A stretch of 64,000 bases of DNA from NCBI RefSeq assembly GCF_037976325.1, contig NZ_CP150265.1, positions 3,839,501-3,903,500 of the forward strand, in the 5' to 3' direction. Made by a program: the position numbers and the translations under genes. The stretch is from Paenibacillus sp. FSL K6-3182. Lineage in GTDB: Bacteria > Bacillota > Bacilli > Paenibacillales > Paenibacillaceae. The notes under the pieces were generated by a model. That model made no database searches and was not told the DNA's origin. It saw only the letters and a list, made by a program, of their open reading frames with translations. Every line of letters begins with the position of its first letter. Position 1 is the stretch's first letter. This document shows positions 10,418 to 19,177 of the stretch, piece by piece.

Positions 10418-10447
10418 AATGTACATAAAAGACAAGCAGCTTGTCAA
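10418..10447 (-). promoter_or_regulatory. Promoter of the leader RNA / MutS2-like gene
   Basis: A perfect -35 hexamer TTGACA (10442-10447) and a -10-like TACATT (10418-10423) are 18 bp apart on the minus strand, about 390 bp upstream of the coding start. The predicted start of transcription is near 10411. Confidence 0.6.
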
Positions 10448-10472
10448 GCAAGACTTAATCTACTGTTTAATG

Positions 10473-11249
10473 CTATAAAGAAATGGACATGCCCGTTCGT
10501 GCAAATTGAAGGTGATCGGGCAGCTTATAATCTCTCCGAAGATCAATATCATGCGACATATGTGTGAGAAAGGTTTGTTTGGGCTTCCACTTCTGGATAA
10601 GCTCGATAGCTTCAACAACATCATAGACCGAACGAGTTTCATAAGCAAAAGGCTCTTCGTAAAAGCTTGTTCCTAGTACAAGCAAATCAAGATCAGCCAA
10701 ATGTTGCTGCTGCTCATCCGTCAGGCCGATCGAATCAGAGCAATATACCCATTTGCAATTTGTCTCCGAATGTTCGAAGCGAAATGCATAAGCATAGCCG
10801 TTTTTCCCATGATTGACTCGCCAGCTATATGCTCGCCATTTGCCGAGCATAATAAGAGTGTCAAATGAATGGAACTCAATCTGCCGATTTAGCCAAGGAA
10901 AACGATCTAATATTTCTTTAATGACTTCAGTGGGCGCGTAAGCTTGACCTCTTTTTTTCGTCCAGCGACAAGCGTCTGCCCACTCCACCAATCCACCGAT
11001 ATGGTCAAAATGAGCATGTGTAATGAGCAGTGTGTCGATCTCACGCAGTGAGGCCATCTCTAATTGTTTTGCGAAGTCCGACCCACAGTCAATCCACACC
11101 GTTCCAGCTTCTTGATCCTCCAGCTGCAGCGACGATCTATAACGACGGTTCTCCTGTGTGTCCCGTGCTTCCTCACAAACCTCGCATTCACAATAAATGC
11201 GAGGCACACTCATGGAATCTCCAGTTCCCCTAAAAATCAGCTTCGTCAT
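10473..11249 (-). CDS. Metallo-beta-lactamase-fold hydrolase, PhnP-like
   Basis: This 258-residue MBL-fold phosphodiesterase-like enzyme carries the zinc motif HAHFDH at residues 78-83, a further VNHG histidine, the CSDS aspartate and a late LTHMSHD histidine. The N-terminal GTGDSMSVPRIYCECEVC matches the PhnP-type Cys cluster, which binds a structural zinc. PhnP proper hydrolyses cyclic ribose phosphates in phosphonate catabolism, but no phn genes are nearby, so the substrate is open. Its start overlaps the upstream GNAT stop by 4 bp. It is the last gene of the nitrilase-GNAT-GNAT-MBL group. Confidence 0.8.
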   Translation of the reverse strand: MTKLIFRGTGDSMSVPRIYCECEVCEEARDTQENRRYRSSLQLEDQEAGTVWIDCGSDFAKQLEMASLREIDTLLITHAHFDHIGGLVEWADACRWTKKRGQAYAPTEVIKEILDRFPWLNRQIEFHSFDTLIMLGKWRAYSWRVNHGKNGYAYAFRFEHSETNCKWVYCSDSIGLTDEQQQHLADLDLLVLGTSFYEEPFAYETRSVYDVVEAIELIQKWKPKQTFLTHMSHDIDLRRDYKLPDHLQFARTGMSISL

Positions 11250-11920
11250 AGCGGCAGCAGCTCAAACGACTCCGATGCACAGATTTGTTCCATCATTTGA
11301 AGCCATTGTTCCGGCTTGTTTGGCAATGCGGCATAATAGCCTTCTAAGAATGAGGCGATTAGAGCTGCATCAATCGTTGTTTGCTCTTCATTTTTCGGAA
11401 GGAAACATAAGTCTAGTTCAGCAACAGCTTGGCCTTCATGGTCCCAAGAAGGATGAACATAAGGAAAAGCGATTCGCTTATAGCCGATATGCGACAGCAC
11501 TTCGCGACGCACAATCGGATTCATAGGTGAAACTCCGCCAAATGCATGCTCACCTGCGCGATAAGGGTCGTATACCTCAGCAAACATGCCAAGCGAGACA
11601 GTACCGGACTGATCAGCTAGCTTCTGCAAATCTTGTTCTCGATTGCGGAGTAGAAACCGACCGATGCCAAGTGATGGTTTTCCGATAATCGTAAAATCAG
11701 TCATAGCAACGCGCAGCTCTGGATAATAACGATATTCTGTTGAACCTACGACTTCCCCCTCATGCAATGCAACATATACATGAATGGTTGGGTCTTCAAG
11801 CGGCTCGCGCCAAAGCTCATAAGCAAGAACTTCCTCAGGAGGAAAAATCGTTTGAAGAAGCTTATGTAATGGTTCAAAATATTTGTCCTCAATGCTTACG
11901 ATTCGATGATAGGTTAGCAT
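11246..11920 (-). CDS. GNAT-family N-acetyltransferase (first of two)
   Basis: This 224-residue protein has a GNAT-like fold. A beta-strand region VYVALHEGEVVGSTEYR is followed by the acetyl-CoA pyrophosphate-loop segment GIGRFLLRNRE. The C-terminal half has a conserved SPMNPIVRREVLSHIGYKRIAFPY block. A 14-bp gap separates it from the upstream GNAT gene and it overlaps the MBL gene by 4 bp, so the four genes are probably one transcript. The substrate is unknown. The family call rests on fold-level motifs and is moderately secure. Confidence 0.65.
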   Translation of the reverse strand: MLTYHRIVSIEDKYFEPLHKLLQTIFPPEEVLAYELWREPLEDPTIHVYVALHEGEVVGSTEYRYYPELRVAMTDFTIIGKPSLGIGRFLLRNREQDLQKLADQSGTVSLGMFAEVYDPYRAGEHAFGGVSPMNPIVRREVLSHIGYKRIAFPYVHPSWDHEGQAVAELDLCFLPKNEEQTTIDAALIASFLEGYYAALPNKPEQWLQMMEQICASESFELLPL

Positions 11921-11934
11921 ATATGTACATCTCC

Positions 11935-12597
11935 TTATTTAAATGGATTGCGCCACTCCATGATTGCAGCGCAGTTACCCGATTGCTCATCATCCAAGTA
12001 GTCAAGAGCAACCCCAATCGGTATCCGTCCGCATCTAAGCAAAAAAGTAATGACAGGGTCTTTGTATTCTCCAGTTAGTACTTTTTCCAAATAAGCTTCT
12101 GGCGTCATCTCCTGGATTAGTGCCCCATAACCGGGCATGCGACCGCCCCCAAGCAATCTCAAAAGTCCCAGCTGAACAACCGTTTCATACATCGATTGCA
12201 TGAGCCATTTGCCAATGCCTGATTTTCGGAACTCCGGTATGACACAAAGGTCTATTACATACAGAGTGTCTCCGTTTAAATTATGATTGCGAATATAACC
12301 ACTGTCAGAAATCGTTTCCCAATTATGTGCATGGCCATAATCAATCATATCGATGGTTACTCCGGTCATGGAGCCAATAATCATTCCATCAACCTCTGCG
12401 CATAAGGCACCTTCAGGGAATCGGTTCACATGTTCAGTTAATTGTTCTTTGTTCCACCAAAGCTCCTGTGGGTAAGGTGGGGGAAAGCTTAGCCGCTGAA
12501 CTTCAATCAATCCATCAAAATCTGCTGGTTTGTAATTACGAATGACTGCTTTTTGCGGTTTTCCATCGATGAACAAGAACAGCTCCTTACGCATCAC
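11935..12597 (-). CDS. GNAT-family N-acetyltransferase paired with a nitrilase
   Basis: This 220-residue GNAT protein has the N-terminal AVIRNYKPADFDGLIEVQ and EGALCAEVDGMIIGSMTG strands. The acetyl-CoA-binding segment LCVIPEFRKSGIGKWLMQ carries the R/Q-x-x-G-x-G/A signature. It lies 34 bp downstream of a carbon-nitrogen hydrolase gene. In B. subtilis YhcX these two domains, GNAT then nitrilase, are fused in one polypeptide, so the pair here probably forms the split equivalent. The shared substrate is unknown. Confidence 0.8.
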   Translation of the reverse strand: MMRKELFLFIDGKPQKAVIRNYKPADFDGLIEVQRLSFPPPYPQELWWNKEQLTEHVNRFPEGALCAEVDGMIIGSMTGVTIDMIDYGHAHNWETISDSGYIRNHNLNGDTLYVIDLCVIPEFRKSGIGKWLMQSMYETVVQLGLLRLLGGGRMPGYGALIQEMTPEAYLEKVLTGEYKDPVITFLLRCGRIPIGVALDYLDDEQSGNCAAIMEWRNPFK

Positions 12598-12631
12598 TGT
12601 CTCCCCCTTTCTTCGCTAAACAAGATAAAAA

Positions 12632-13492
12632 TCAAGTCCAATCGGTATACAAATCGGTGCGGCGGTCACGCCACGTCGTAACAGAACCCTTCAGCCTGAC
12701 TTCCTCAAGCAAAGATAAATCAAGATCAGCCACGACGAGCATATCATCATTGATGATGCCTTCGCTTAATATACCGGCTGGCGGGAATGGAATATCGTTC
12801 GGAGCAATAATAGCAGCTTGACCAAAATTTGCACGCATCAGATCAACTTTACGAAGAGAGCCAACTGTACCCGTCGTTACAATGTATACCTGATTCTCAA
12901 CAGCTCTAGCATGGCAGCAGTATCTTACGCGATAGAATCCATGACGATCATCTGTGCACGATGGACAGAAAATGACATCCGCACCTTTAGCGCGAGCCAT
13001 TCGAACGATTTCAGGAAATTCAATATCGTAGCAAGTAAGCATCGCGATGGTACCATATGCGGTCTCGAATACCTCAAGACCTTCACCTGCCGACATATTC
13101 CAGCCTTCTACTTCTGGTGGCGTAATGTGGATTTTATGCTGAACGTCAATTTTCCCATCGGGATGAAAGAGATGCGCAGCATTGCGCAAACTTCCATCCG
13201 ATTGTTTTATCACATGGGTGCCTCCAACAATATAAACCTCATATTCAGCAGCTAGTGAGCGAAAGAGAGCAAGATAATCCTCCGTGAATTCAGGAAGCCG
13301 GTCAATAGGAAGCGCAACGCCCTGCTCATCTCCAATGGACATCAATTGGGTTGTCAGAAACTCAGGAAACAAAATAAATTGTGACCCGTATTCCGAGGCA
13401 TTGCGTACATAATGTGTTACTTGCTCTGCGAATTGCTCAAACGAGTTAATATCAGCAAGCTTATACTGAACGGCTGCCGTACGAAACTTCAT
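12632..13492 (-). CDS. Carbon-nitrogen hydrolase (nitrilase superfamily)
   Basis: This 286-residue amidase of the nitrilase superfamily shows the Glu-Lys-Cys triad: Glu44 (LFPEFL), Lys120 (QHKIHITPPE) and Cys154 (CYDIEFPE). A second cysteine-rich stretch, FCPSCTDDRHGFYRVRYCC, follows the catalytic Cys as in YhcX-like proteins. It hydrolyses an amide or nitrile in the cytoplasm; specificity cannot be read from sequence. It leads the four-gene metabolic group and follows a two-component system by 24 bp. Confidence 0.85.
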   Translation of the reverse strand: MKFRTAAVQYKLADINSFEQFAEQVTHYVRNASEYGSQFILFPEFLTTQLMSIGDEQGVALPIDRLPEFTEDYLALFRSLAAEYEVYIVGGTHVIKQSDGSLRNAAHLFHPDGKIDVQHKIHITPPEVEGWNMSAGEGLEVFETAYGTIAMLTCYDIEFPEIVRMARAKGADVIFCPSCTDDRHGFYRVRYCCHARAVENQVYIVTTGTVGSLRKVDLMRANFGQAAIIAPNDIPFPPAGILSEGIINDDMLVVADLDLSLLEEVRLKGSVTTWRDRRTDLYTDWT

Positions 13493-13516
13493 TCGTTAAA
13501 TCCTCCAATCGTATCG

Positions 13517-14875
13517 TTATTGTTTGCGCTGTTTAAATTGCAAAGTAATCGTCGTGCCTAAATCCGGCAGACTAAACACATCTACCTTTCCTTCATGCAA
13601 ATCAATGATTCGTTTCGCAATGGACAAGCCGAGACCTACTCCGCCTGTTGTGCGGCTTCTGGCTCCATCCACACGGTAGAAGCGTTCGAATAGATGCGGA
13701 ATTTCGTTTTCTGGAATGCCCATTCCTTTATCCTTAACCTCGATTTTCACGATATGTCTAACGAGTGTAATCGTAATATCGATCGGGTCCTTCGAGTATT
13801 TAATCGCGTTATCGAGCAAAATGACGAGCAGCTGCCTGATTTTGTCCTTGTCTCCAACCATACGAACCGCCTTGGACATTGCTTTCACTCGAATCGGTCT
13901 GCCGAACGTCGTTTGCAGCATCGTTGCTAGCTCATCAACCACTTGAACAACGTCAAACAGCTCCTGCTTCAGCCAATCCTCCTGCTCCGCCTCAGCAAGC
14001 ATAAGCATGGATTTTGTTAAGTTTTGCAGACGATTTGCTTCTTTATCGATTGCTTCAATCGCTTCATTTCGTAAGCTCTCGTCATCACGTCCCCAACGCT
14101 TTAACATACCAGCATAGCTGCTGATAACAGTTAGAGGGGTTTTGAGCTCATGAGAAGCATCTGCTACGAATTGCTTCTGCTTAGCAAATGTGCGGTCAAG
14201 TCGTTCAATCATCTGATTAAATGCACGAACGAGCTGCAGAAGCTCAGCAGATTCCTCGCGGTTGCTAAGCTCAATTTGTCTAAGCTTCCCGCTTCGGTCA
14301 ATTTCTCGCATCGTATTAACCATTTGCTGAATGGGCGCCGTTAGTCTTGAAGTAAACCAATAGGTTCCGAATATTGCAAACAAAATGGCACCGCCGCTCG
14401 TGACGCTTAACGCTGCGACCAGCACCTGCAAATAATTGTCCAATTCATCTAGTATTCGATTAATTTCAAGCATTGCAATAACTCGATTGCCGTCATATAG
14501 CGGAACTCGCATGAACAAAATTCGTTCTCCGCCCTTCGTGATCATCCCGGTATGGTGATGCACCTCAAAGGTCGCTGGCAGCTGCTGCAGCAGCTCATCC
14601 GTTCCTGTTATATTTACAACCCGGTTATTAGGCGCAATGATGCGAATCATTTCGTTTACGTTGTAATACTCATTGAGCAGCTCCGGATAGTTTAATCCTC
14701 GGCCGCTCTGAATTCGGGGATTCTCAAGCATGAGATTCACCTTATTCGCAATGACCTCTTCTTCACTTTCAGTCGTTATTTTGATCACATAGAAATACAC
14801 AAAAATATTAAATAGAATCAAAATAAATATAAGCCAAAAAATGGTGAAAAGCGTAAACCGTTTGCGGAGTGTCAT
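13517..14875 (-). CDS. Sensor histidine kinase (HAMP, HisKA, HATPase)
   Basis: This is a 452-residue membrane sensor. TM1 is at about residues 9-31, followed by an extracytoplasmic domain to about 150. TM2 is at about 152-175, then HAMP (about 176-230). The phosphoacceptor His242 lies in the motif ASHELKTPL. The ATPase domain has the N-box LLDNAIKY (Asn356), GMGIPE and GVGLGLSIAKRI. The architecture resembles ArlS/CssS-type kinases. It overlaps the response regulator stop by 4 bp. The signal is unknown, and the extracytoplasmic domain shows no recognisable ligand motif. Confidence 0.92.
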   Translation of the reverse strand: MTLRKRFTLFTIFWLIFILILFNIFVYFYVIKITTESEEEVIANKVNLMLENPRIQSGRGLNYPELLNEYYNVNEMIRIIAPNNRVVNITGTDELLQQLPATFEVHHHTGMITKGGERILFMRVPLYDGNRVIAMLEINRILDELDNYLQVLVAALSVTSGGAILFAIFGTYWFTSRLTAPIQQMVNTMREIDRSGKLRQIELSNREESAELLQLVRAFNQMIERLDRTFAKQKQFVADASHELKTPLTVISSYAGMLKRWGRDDESLRNEAIEAIDKEANRLQNLTKSMLMLAEAEQEDWLKQELFDVVQVVDELATMLQTTFGRPIRVKAMSKAVRMVGDKDKIRQLLVILLDNAIKYSKDPIDITITLVRHIVKIEVKDKGMGIPENEIPHLFERFYRVDGARSRTTGGVGLGLSIAKRIIDLHEGKVDVFSLPDLGTTITLQFKQRKQ

Positions 14876-15570
14876 GCATCGGGCTCCTTTATCATATAAC
14901 CTACTCCTCGAACCGTATGAATAAGCTTATGACGATAACCCTTGTCCAACTTCTGACGCAGATAACGGATATAAACATCTACTAAATTTGTTTCACCGAT
15001 AAAATCATATCCCCAAACTTCGGATAAAATATCTTCACGCGATTTCTCATCATTTTTGTTTTCCACAAGATATACGAGCAGCTCGAATTCACGCGGCGTT
15101 AGCTCGATCAAAATATCTTTGCGATATACTTTACGCGTGCGCAGCTCGATCGTTAAGTCGCCAACCTTGATCATGTCGGATCCTTCCGCTTCCTTCGGAT
15201 ACTGCTGGAATATACGCAAAATATTGCGAACCCGCGCCAGCAGCTCCTCCATTGCGAACGGCTTAGTAATATAATCATTTGCTCCATGCTCGAATCCGCT
15301 TACTTTATCCGGTACGGTGTCGCGTGCAGTCAACAATATAATAGGTACAGGATTTCCTGCTTGTCGCAGTAATCGCAGAACTTCAATTCCGCTCATCTCA
15401 GGCAACATGACATCGAGCAATACAAGCTCCCATTCACCTGTCGAAGCCATTTCATATCCGGTTCTGCCATCAGCGGCAGTCCCTACGGTATACCCCTCAT
15501 GCTCAAGCTCAAGTTGTAAAATTCGGGAAATACCCGCTTCATCTTCGACGACTAGAATACGTTCTTTCAT
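14872..15570 (-). CDS. OmpR/PhoB-family response regulator
   Basis: This is a 232-residue regulator. The receiver domain has acidic residues at 10-11, phosphoacceptor Asp53 (LLDVMLPEMSG) and Lys103 (TKPF). The C-terminal winged helix carries ELTPREFELLVYL, YDFIGETNLVDVYIRYLR and HTVRGVGYMI. It is the first gene of a two-component pair and is followed by the nitrilase group at 24 bp spacing, which suggests but does not prove that it controls that group. Confidence 0.93.
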   Translation of the reverse strand: MKERILVVEDEAGISRILQLELEHEGYTVGTAADGRTGYEMASTGEWELVLLDVMLPEMSGIEVLRLLRQAGNPVPIILLTARDTVPDKVSGFEHGANDYITKPFAMEELLARVRNILRIFQQYPKEAEGSDMIKVGDLTIELRTRKVYRKDILIELTPREFELLVYLVENKNDEKSREDILSEVWGYDFIGETNLVDVYIRYLRQKLDKGYRHKLIHTVRGVGYMIKEPDA

Positions 15571-15773
15571 TCTAGAGGTTCACCTGCTTCCAGTTGTAAA
15601 TAATATTAATGCCGTTAATCAACCATATCTTCTTCTATAAATACGGTTAAATTTATCATAATGAAGACCTATCACAAATGCAAGCAAGCCGATCTACAAG
15701 AAGAGTAGACCGGCAATTGCCACGGAAGGTGTTTATCTTCACGAAGATTAAGGATATTAAGCTAAAACCACTC

Positions 15774-17324
15774 CTAGTTTTGCATCGACCAGGCTTCTAC
15801 ATCCCATGTTTTGGTAGCCATATCCTCGTAAAATTCCGGTTCATGAGATACAAGCACGACAGTTCCTTTATAAGCCTTAAGAGCACGCTTCAATTCCGCT
15901 TTAGCCACAACGTCCAAATGGTTCGTCGGCTCATCGAACAGAATCCAGTTGCTCTCGCGCATCATAAGCTTGCATAGACGAACCTTCGCTTGCTCGCCGC
16001 CGCTGAGCTGATTAAGCGAACGTGTAATATGTTCATTTTTCAAGCCACAGCGTGCAAGGGCACCCCGAACCTCTGATTGGGTCATGAAGGAGAACTCATC
16101 CCATACATCCTCAAGCGGCGTCATCGTCGGAGCTTTTGCTTCTTGCTCAAAGTAAGCAGGATTTAAATAATCGCCCAGATAGGTTTTGCCGTCAAGCGCT
16201 GGAATTACGCCTAAAATGGTTTTGAGTAGTGTAGATTTACCAACGCCGTTGCATCCTACGATAGCAATCTTATCACCACGTTCAATGACCATGTCCATTT
16301 TTGGCAGCAGAGGTTTATTGTAGCCAATGACCATGCCTTCTGCTTCAAATACAGTCTTGCCGCTCGTTCTCGATTCTTTAAAGTTAAACGTTGGTTTTGC
16401 CGCTTCTTCCGGTTTATCAATACGATCAATACGATCAAGCTGCTTCTCACGGCTTTTGGCACGTCCTGATGTTGAAGCGCGTGCTTTGTTTTTCTGAATA
16501 AAATCCTCTTGCTTCTTAATAAAATCCTTTTGTTTCTCGTATGCATCGATGTGCTGCGCCTTGTTCAGATCAGCCATTTCAAGAAATTTATCATAATTGG
16601 CCGAATAGCGTGTCAGCTTCGTAAATTCAAGATGGTAAATCACGTTGACCACTTGATTCATAAAGCTCGTTTCATGTGAAATAAGAACAAACGCATGCGG
16701 GTAGTTTTTTAAATAGTTAGTTAGCCAATTGATATGCTCTTCATCCAAATAGTTCGTAGGCTCATCGAGCAGTAGAACACCTGGTTTTTCAAGAAGCAGC
16801 TTCGCTAGCAGTACCTTTGTCCGCTGACCGCCGCTAAGTGCAGTAACATCACGATCAAGTCCAATCGCATTCAGACCTAGCCCGTTTGCCATCTCATCTA
16901 CTTTTACATCAATTAAATAGAAATCGCCGATCTCCAGCTCTTCCTGAATCTCACCCATACGTGTAAGCAGCTCATCTAATTTATCTGAATCTGCATCGCC
17001 CATTTGAGCTGCAATGTTATTTAGCTCTTCTTCCAATAGCAGCAAAGGTAAAAAAGCATCCTTCAGTACATCACGGATCGTTTTACCTGCTTCAAGCTTC
17101 GTATGTTGATCCAAGTAGCCGTAACGAACACGCGGTGTCCATTCGACCTTTCCTTCATCCTTCAACAGTTTGCCTGTTAAAATATTCATCAGTGTTGACT
17201 TGCCTGTACCATTCGCACCGACTAGGCCAACATGCTCTCCATCCAACAAACGGAAGGCTACATTTTTAAAAAGCACACGATCTCCGAACGTATGTGATAA
17301 TTGCTCAACTGTTAACAAACTCAT
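15774..17324 (-). CDS. yfmM: ABC-F ATPase, YfmM-type
   Basis: This 516-residue cytoplasmic protein has two ABC ATPase cassettes (Walker A GANGTGKST and GCNGVGKST; signatures LSGGQRTKV and LSGGEQAKV; DEPTNYLD and DEPTNHLD). They are joined by the charged linker typical of ABC-F translation factors. No membrane segments are present. Length and linker composition match B. subtilis YfmM by recollection. ABC-F proteins act on ribosomes as peptide-bond or antibiotic-protection factors. It is monocistronic, with a GGAG SD before ATG. A weak hairpin (CCG-TCTAC / GTAGA-CGG near 15690-15712) may end transcription. Confidence 0.85.
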   Translation of the reverse strand: MSLLTVEQLSHTFGDRVLFKNVAFRLLDGEHVGLVGANGTGKSTLMNILTGKLLKDEGKVEWTPRVRYGYLDQHTKLEAGKTIRDVLKDAFLPLLLLEEELNNIAAQMGDADSDKLDELLTRMGEIQEELEIGDFYLIDVKVDEMANGLGLNAIGLDRDVTALSGGQRTKVLLAKLLLEKPGVLLLDEPTNYLDEEHINWLTNYLKNYPHAFVLISHETSFMNQVVNVIYHLEFTKLTRYSANYDKFLEMADLNKAQHIDAYEKQKDFIKKQEDFIQKNKARASTSGRAKSREKQLDRIDRIDKPEEAAKPTFNFKESRTSGKTVFEAEGMVIGYNKPLLPKMDMVIERGDKIAIVGCNGVGKSTLLKTILGVIPALDGKTYLGDYLNPAYFEQEAKAPTMTPLEDVWDEFSFMTQSEVRGALARCGLKNEHITRSLNQLSGGEQAKVRLCKLMMRESNWILFDEPTNHLDVVAKAELKRALKAYKGTVVLVSHEPEFYEDMATKTWDVEAWSMQN

Positions 17325-17410
17325 TTGTCTTTATCTCCATTCATATATGAACCATAGTTATAGCTTGTGAAATGTGTCGTTTTGCCCGTATCATTGTACC
17401 ACAAAAATGG

Positions 17411-19030
17411 TCATTTTGTGTTCATTTCCTTATAAAGGAGCTGTAAAATGGGCGAAAGCGCATGATTTAATCGTTTATTTAAGCGCGATTCATCCGTTGC
17501 CCAGAGCCCTTTCCATTGCAAAGAAAGCAGCGTCTCTTCCGGAAGTCGCGGCACGATGGCTAATGGCTTGTCGGGAAATAAGGAAAGCCATTCATTCCGA
17601 CCATGGTAGTTCAGATCCTTGTTGGCGATATAAAATAATTTTCCGCCTGTGGCTTTCATTTTTTGCTTCAAGTCCATTAGCAGCTTTAATTCGCTCGCTT
17701 GCCACTTAACCACAGCAGGATCACCAATTACAAATAGGAAATGCGACTGCTTCAGCATGGATATAGCATTAGACTCCTTCCAACTGCCAGAGAAATCGAA
17801 TAGCTGGTACATAGTTGGTGAAGTCCGAAGCATTTGTGCAAAAGCCATAGCATCATATTTAGCATCATCGGATCTTAGTTCAGAATGAAATGAAAACCAA
17901 TTTACTGCTAAATCATTATGTTTATAGTGGATATAACGTTTATCCTGTGTTAGCTGACCGGACTGTTCATAATTACTGATGCTTTTATGCCCAGATAACC
18001 ATGCGTGCCATTCAGGCCTAGTATCGTCGTATTCGACTGCTGCTATAGAAGCGCCTTGCCTCCCAAGCAGGACTGCAAGTGCATGCGTCAAAAAGGTAGA
18101 CCCTGCACCTGAGGATAAAGATAATAAGCCGATCAGCTTCTGATTTAATTGTGTACAGGGTTTGCTTTTTAGTTGATTCCAGAACACCTTATTGTCGCTA
18201 TCAGGCTCTACAAAAACCTCTAGCGCTTTCTCCGCTTCAGCTATAGTTGCATATCGATATTGGGGATCGGGTTGAAGTAAACGTTTTAGCACAAGCTTAA
18301 AGGCTTTCGGAACGTCTGGCTGCAAAGATGTAAATAAAGCAGAATCCGCTGTCCAGCCCGTTTTTTGATGATAAATACTTCCCTCACTAGCCATAAAATA
18401 CAGCAGCGCACCGAGTCCATAAATGTCCGTTCGCTCATCGCTTTGCCCTGCTCCTGCTTGCTCCGGCGCTGCGAAGCCATACGTTCCAAGCTGAACGGTG
18501 TCTTTATCCTTGCCGGTAATATATTGGCGTGAAATACCAAAATCAATTAGCTTCACATTTCCTTTTTTGTCAATCATCACGTTTGAGGGCTTCAAATCAC
18601 GATGAATAATTGGAGGCGTATGTTCATGCAAGTAACGAATCGCAGAGCATAGCTGTAATCCGATATCAATTATGTTTGTAAAGGTTAGCTGTGCTCCGTT
18701 TGAACGAAATAAATCTGTAATCGTGCAGCCTTCAATGTATTCCATTACCAGTGCTTCGAATTGCAGCTCATTCGGAGGGAAGTAGTCGACCATTAAAGGA
18801 AGCTGCGGATGCTCCAGCCTCATCATCATTTGTGCTTCTTCTGCATATTTCCGACCGCCTGGCAGCGGTGCAATGACTTTCATAGCTCTTCGTTTACTTG
18901 CGAGCTTCAAATCATCAGCGGCGTACACGACTCCCATCCCGCCTCGCCCAAGAATGCCGACAATCCGGTATCGATCCCCCACCACAGATCCCATTGCATA
19001 TGGCGAAAATATCATTTCCGTACCTTCCAT
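17411..19030 (-). CDS. Ser/Thr protein kinase fused to a degenerate MinD/ParA-like P-loop domain
   Basis: The start is the ATG at 19030 with a GGAGGGATC SD, giving 539 residues. Residues about 19-275 form a complete Hanks kinase: GRGGMG glycine loop at 28-33, Lys51, HRDLKPSN at 143-150, DFG at 163-165 and an APE motif near 188-190. There is no PASTA repeat or transmembrane helix, so it is cytoplasmic, unlike PrkC. Residues about 299-535 look like a MinD/CpsD-type ATPase (GLLSLSSGAGSTFLTHALA followed by an AAVEYDD strand). The Walker A lysine is missing, so this half may bind nucleotide poorly or act as a scaffold. No phosphatase gene is adjacent. Confidence 0.85.
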   Translation of the reverse strand: MEGTEMIFSPYAMGSVVGDRYRIVGILGRGGMGVVYAADDLKLASKRRAMKVIAPLPGGRKYAEEAQMMMRLEHPQLPLMVDYFPPNELQFEALVMEYIEGCTITDLFRSNGAQLTFTNIIDIGLQLCSAIRYLHEHTPPIIHRDLKPSNVMIDKKGNVKLIDFGISRQYITGKDKDTVQLGTYGFAAPEQAGAGQSDERTDIYGLGALLYFMASEGSIYHQKTGWTADSALFTSLQPDVPKAFKLVLKRLLQPDPQYRYATIAEAEKALEVFVEPDSDNKVFWNQLKSKPCTQLNQKLIGLLSLSSGAGSTFLTHALAVLLGRQGASIAAVEYDDTRPEWHAWLSGHKSISNYEQSGQLTQDKRYIHYKHNDLAVNWFSFHSELRSDDAKYDAMAFAQMLRTSPTMYQLFDFSGSWKESNAISMLKQSHFLFVIGDPAVVKWQASELKLLMDLKQKMKATGGKLFYIANKDLNYHGRNEWLSLFPDKPLAIVPRLPEETLLSLQWKGLWATDESRLNKRLNHALSPILQLLYKEMNTK

Positions 19031-19058
19031 ATCGATCCCTCCAGCATAAAATACGAAC

Positions 19059-19112
19059 AAAAAAAGGCATCCCGACGCCGTTTGTAAGTTACAAACCGCA
19101 TCAGGATGCCTT
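19059..19112 (-). terminator. Intrinsic terminator downstream of the Ser/Thr-kinase-convergent sugar locus
   Basis: On the minus strand AAGGCATCC pairs with GGATGCCTT, with GC and GTTTGTAA/TTACAAAC inside, followed by seven T (19059-19065). It closes the sugar operon that ends with the GH88/105 gene, ahead of the kinase gene. Confidence 0.9.
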
Positions 19113-19177
19113 CCTGATAACCTATCTATTAGTGCTACTTTAACATAAATCTTAAACTTGAAACAAGATGCATTTCT

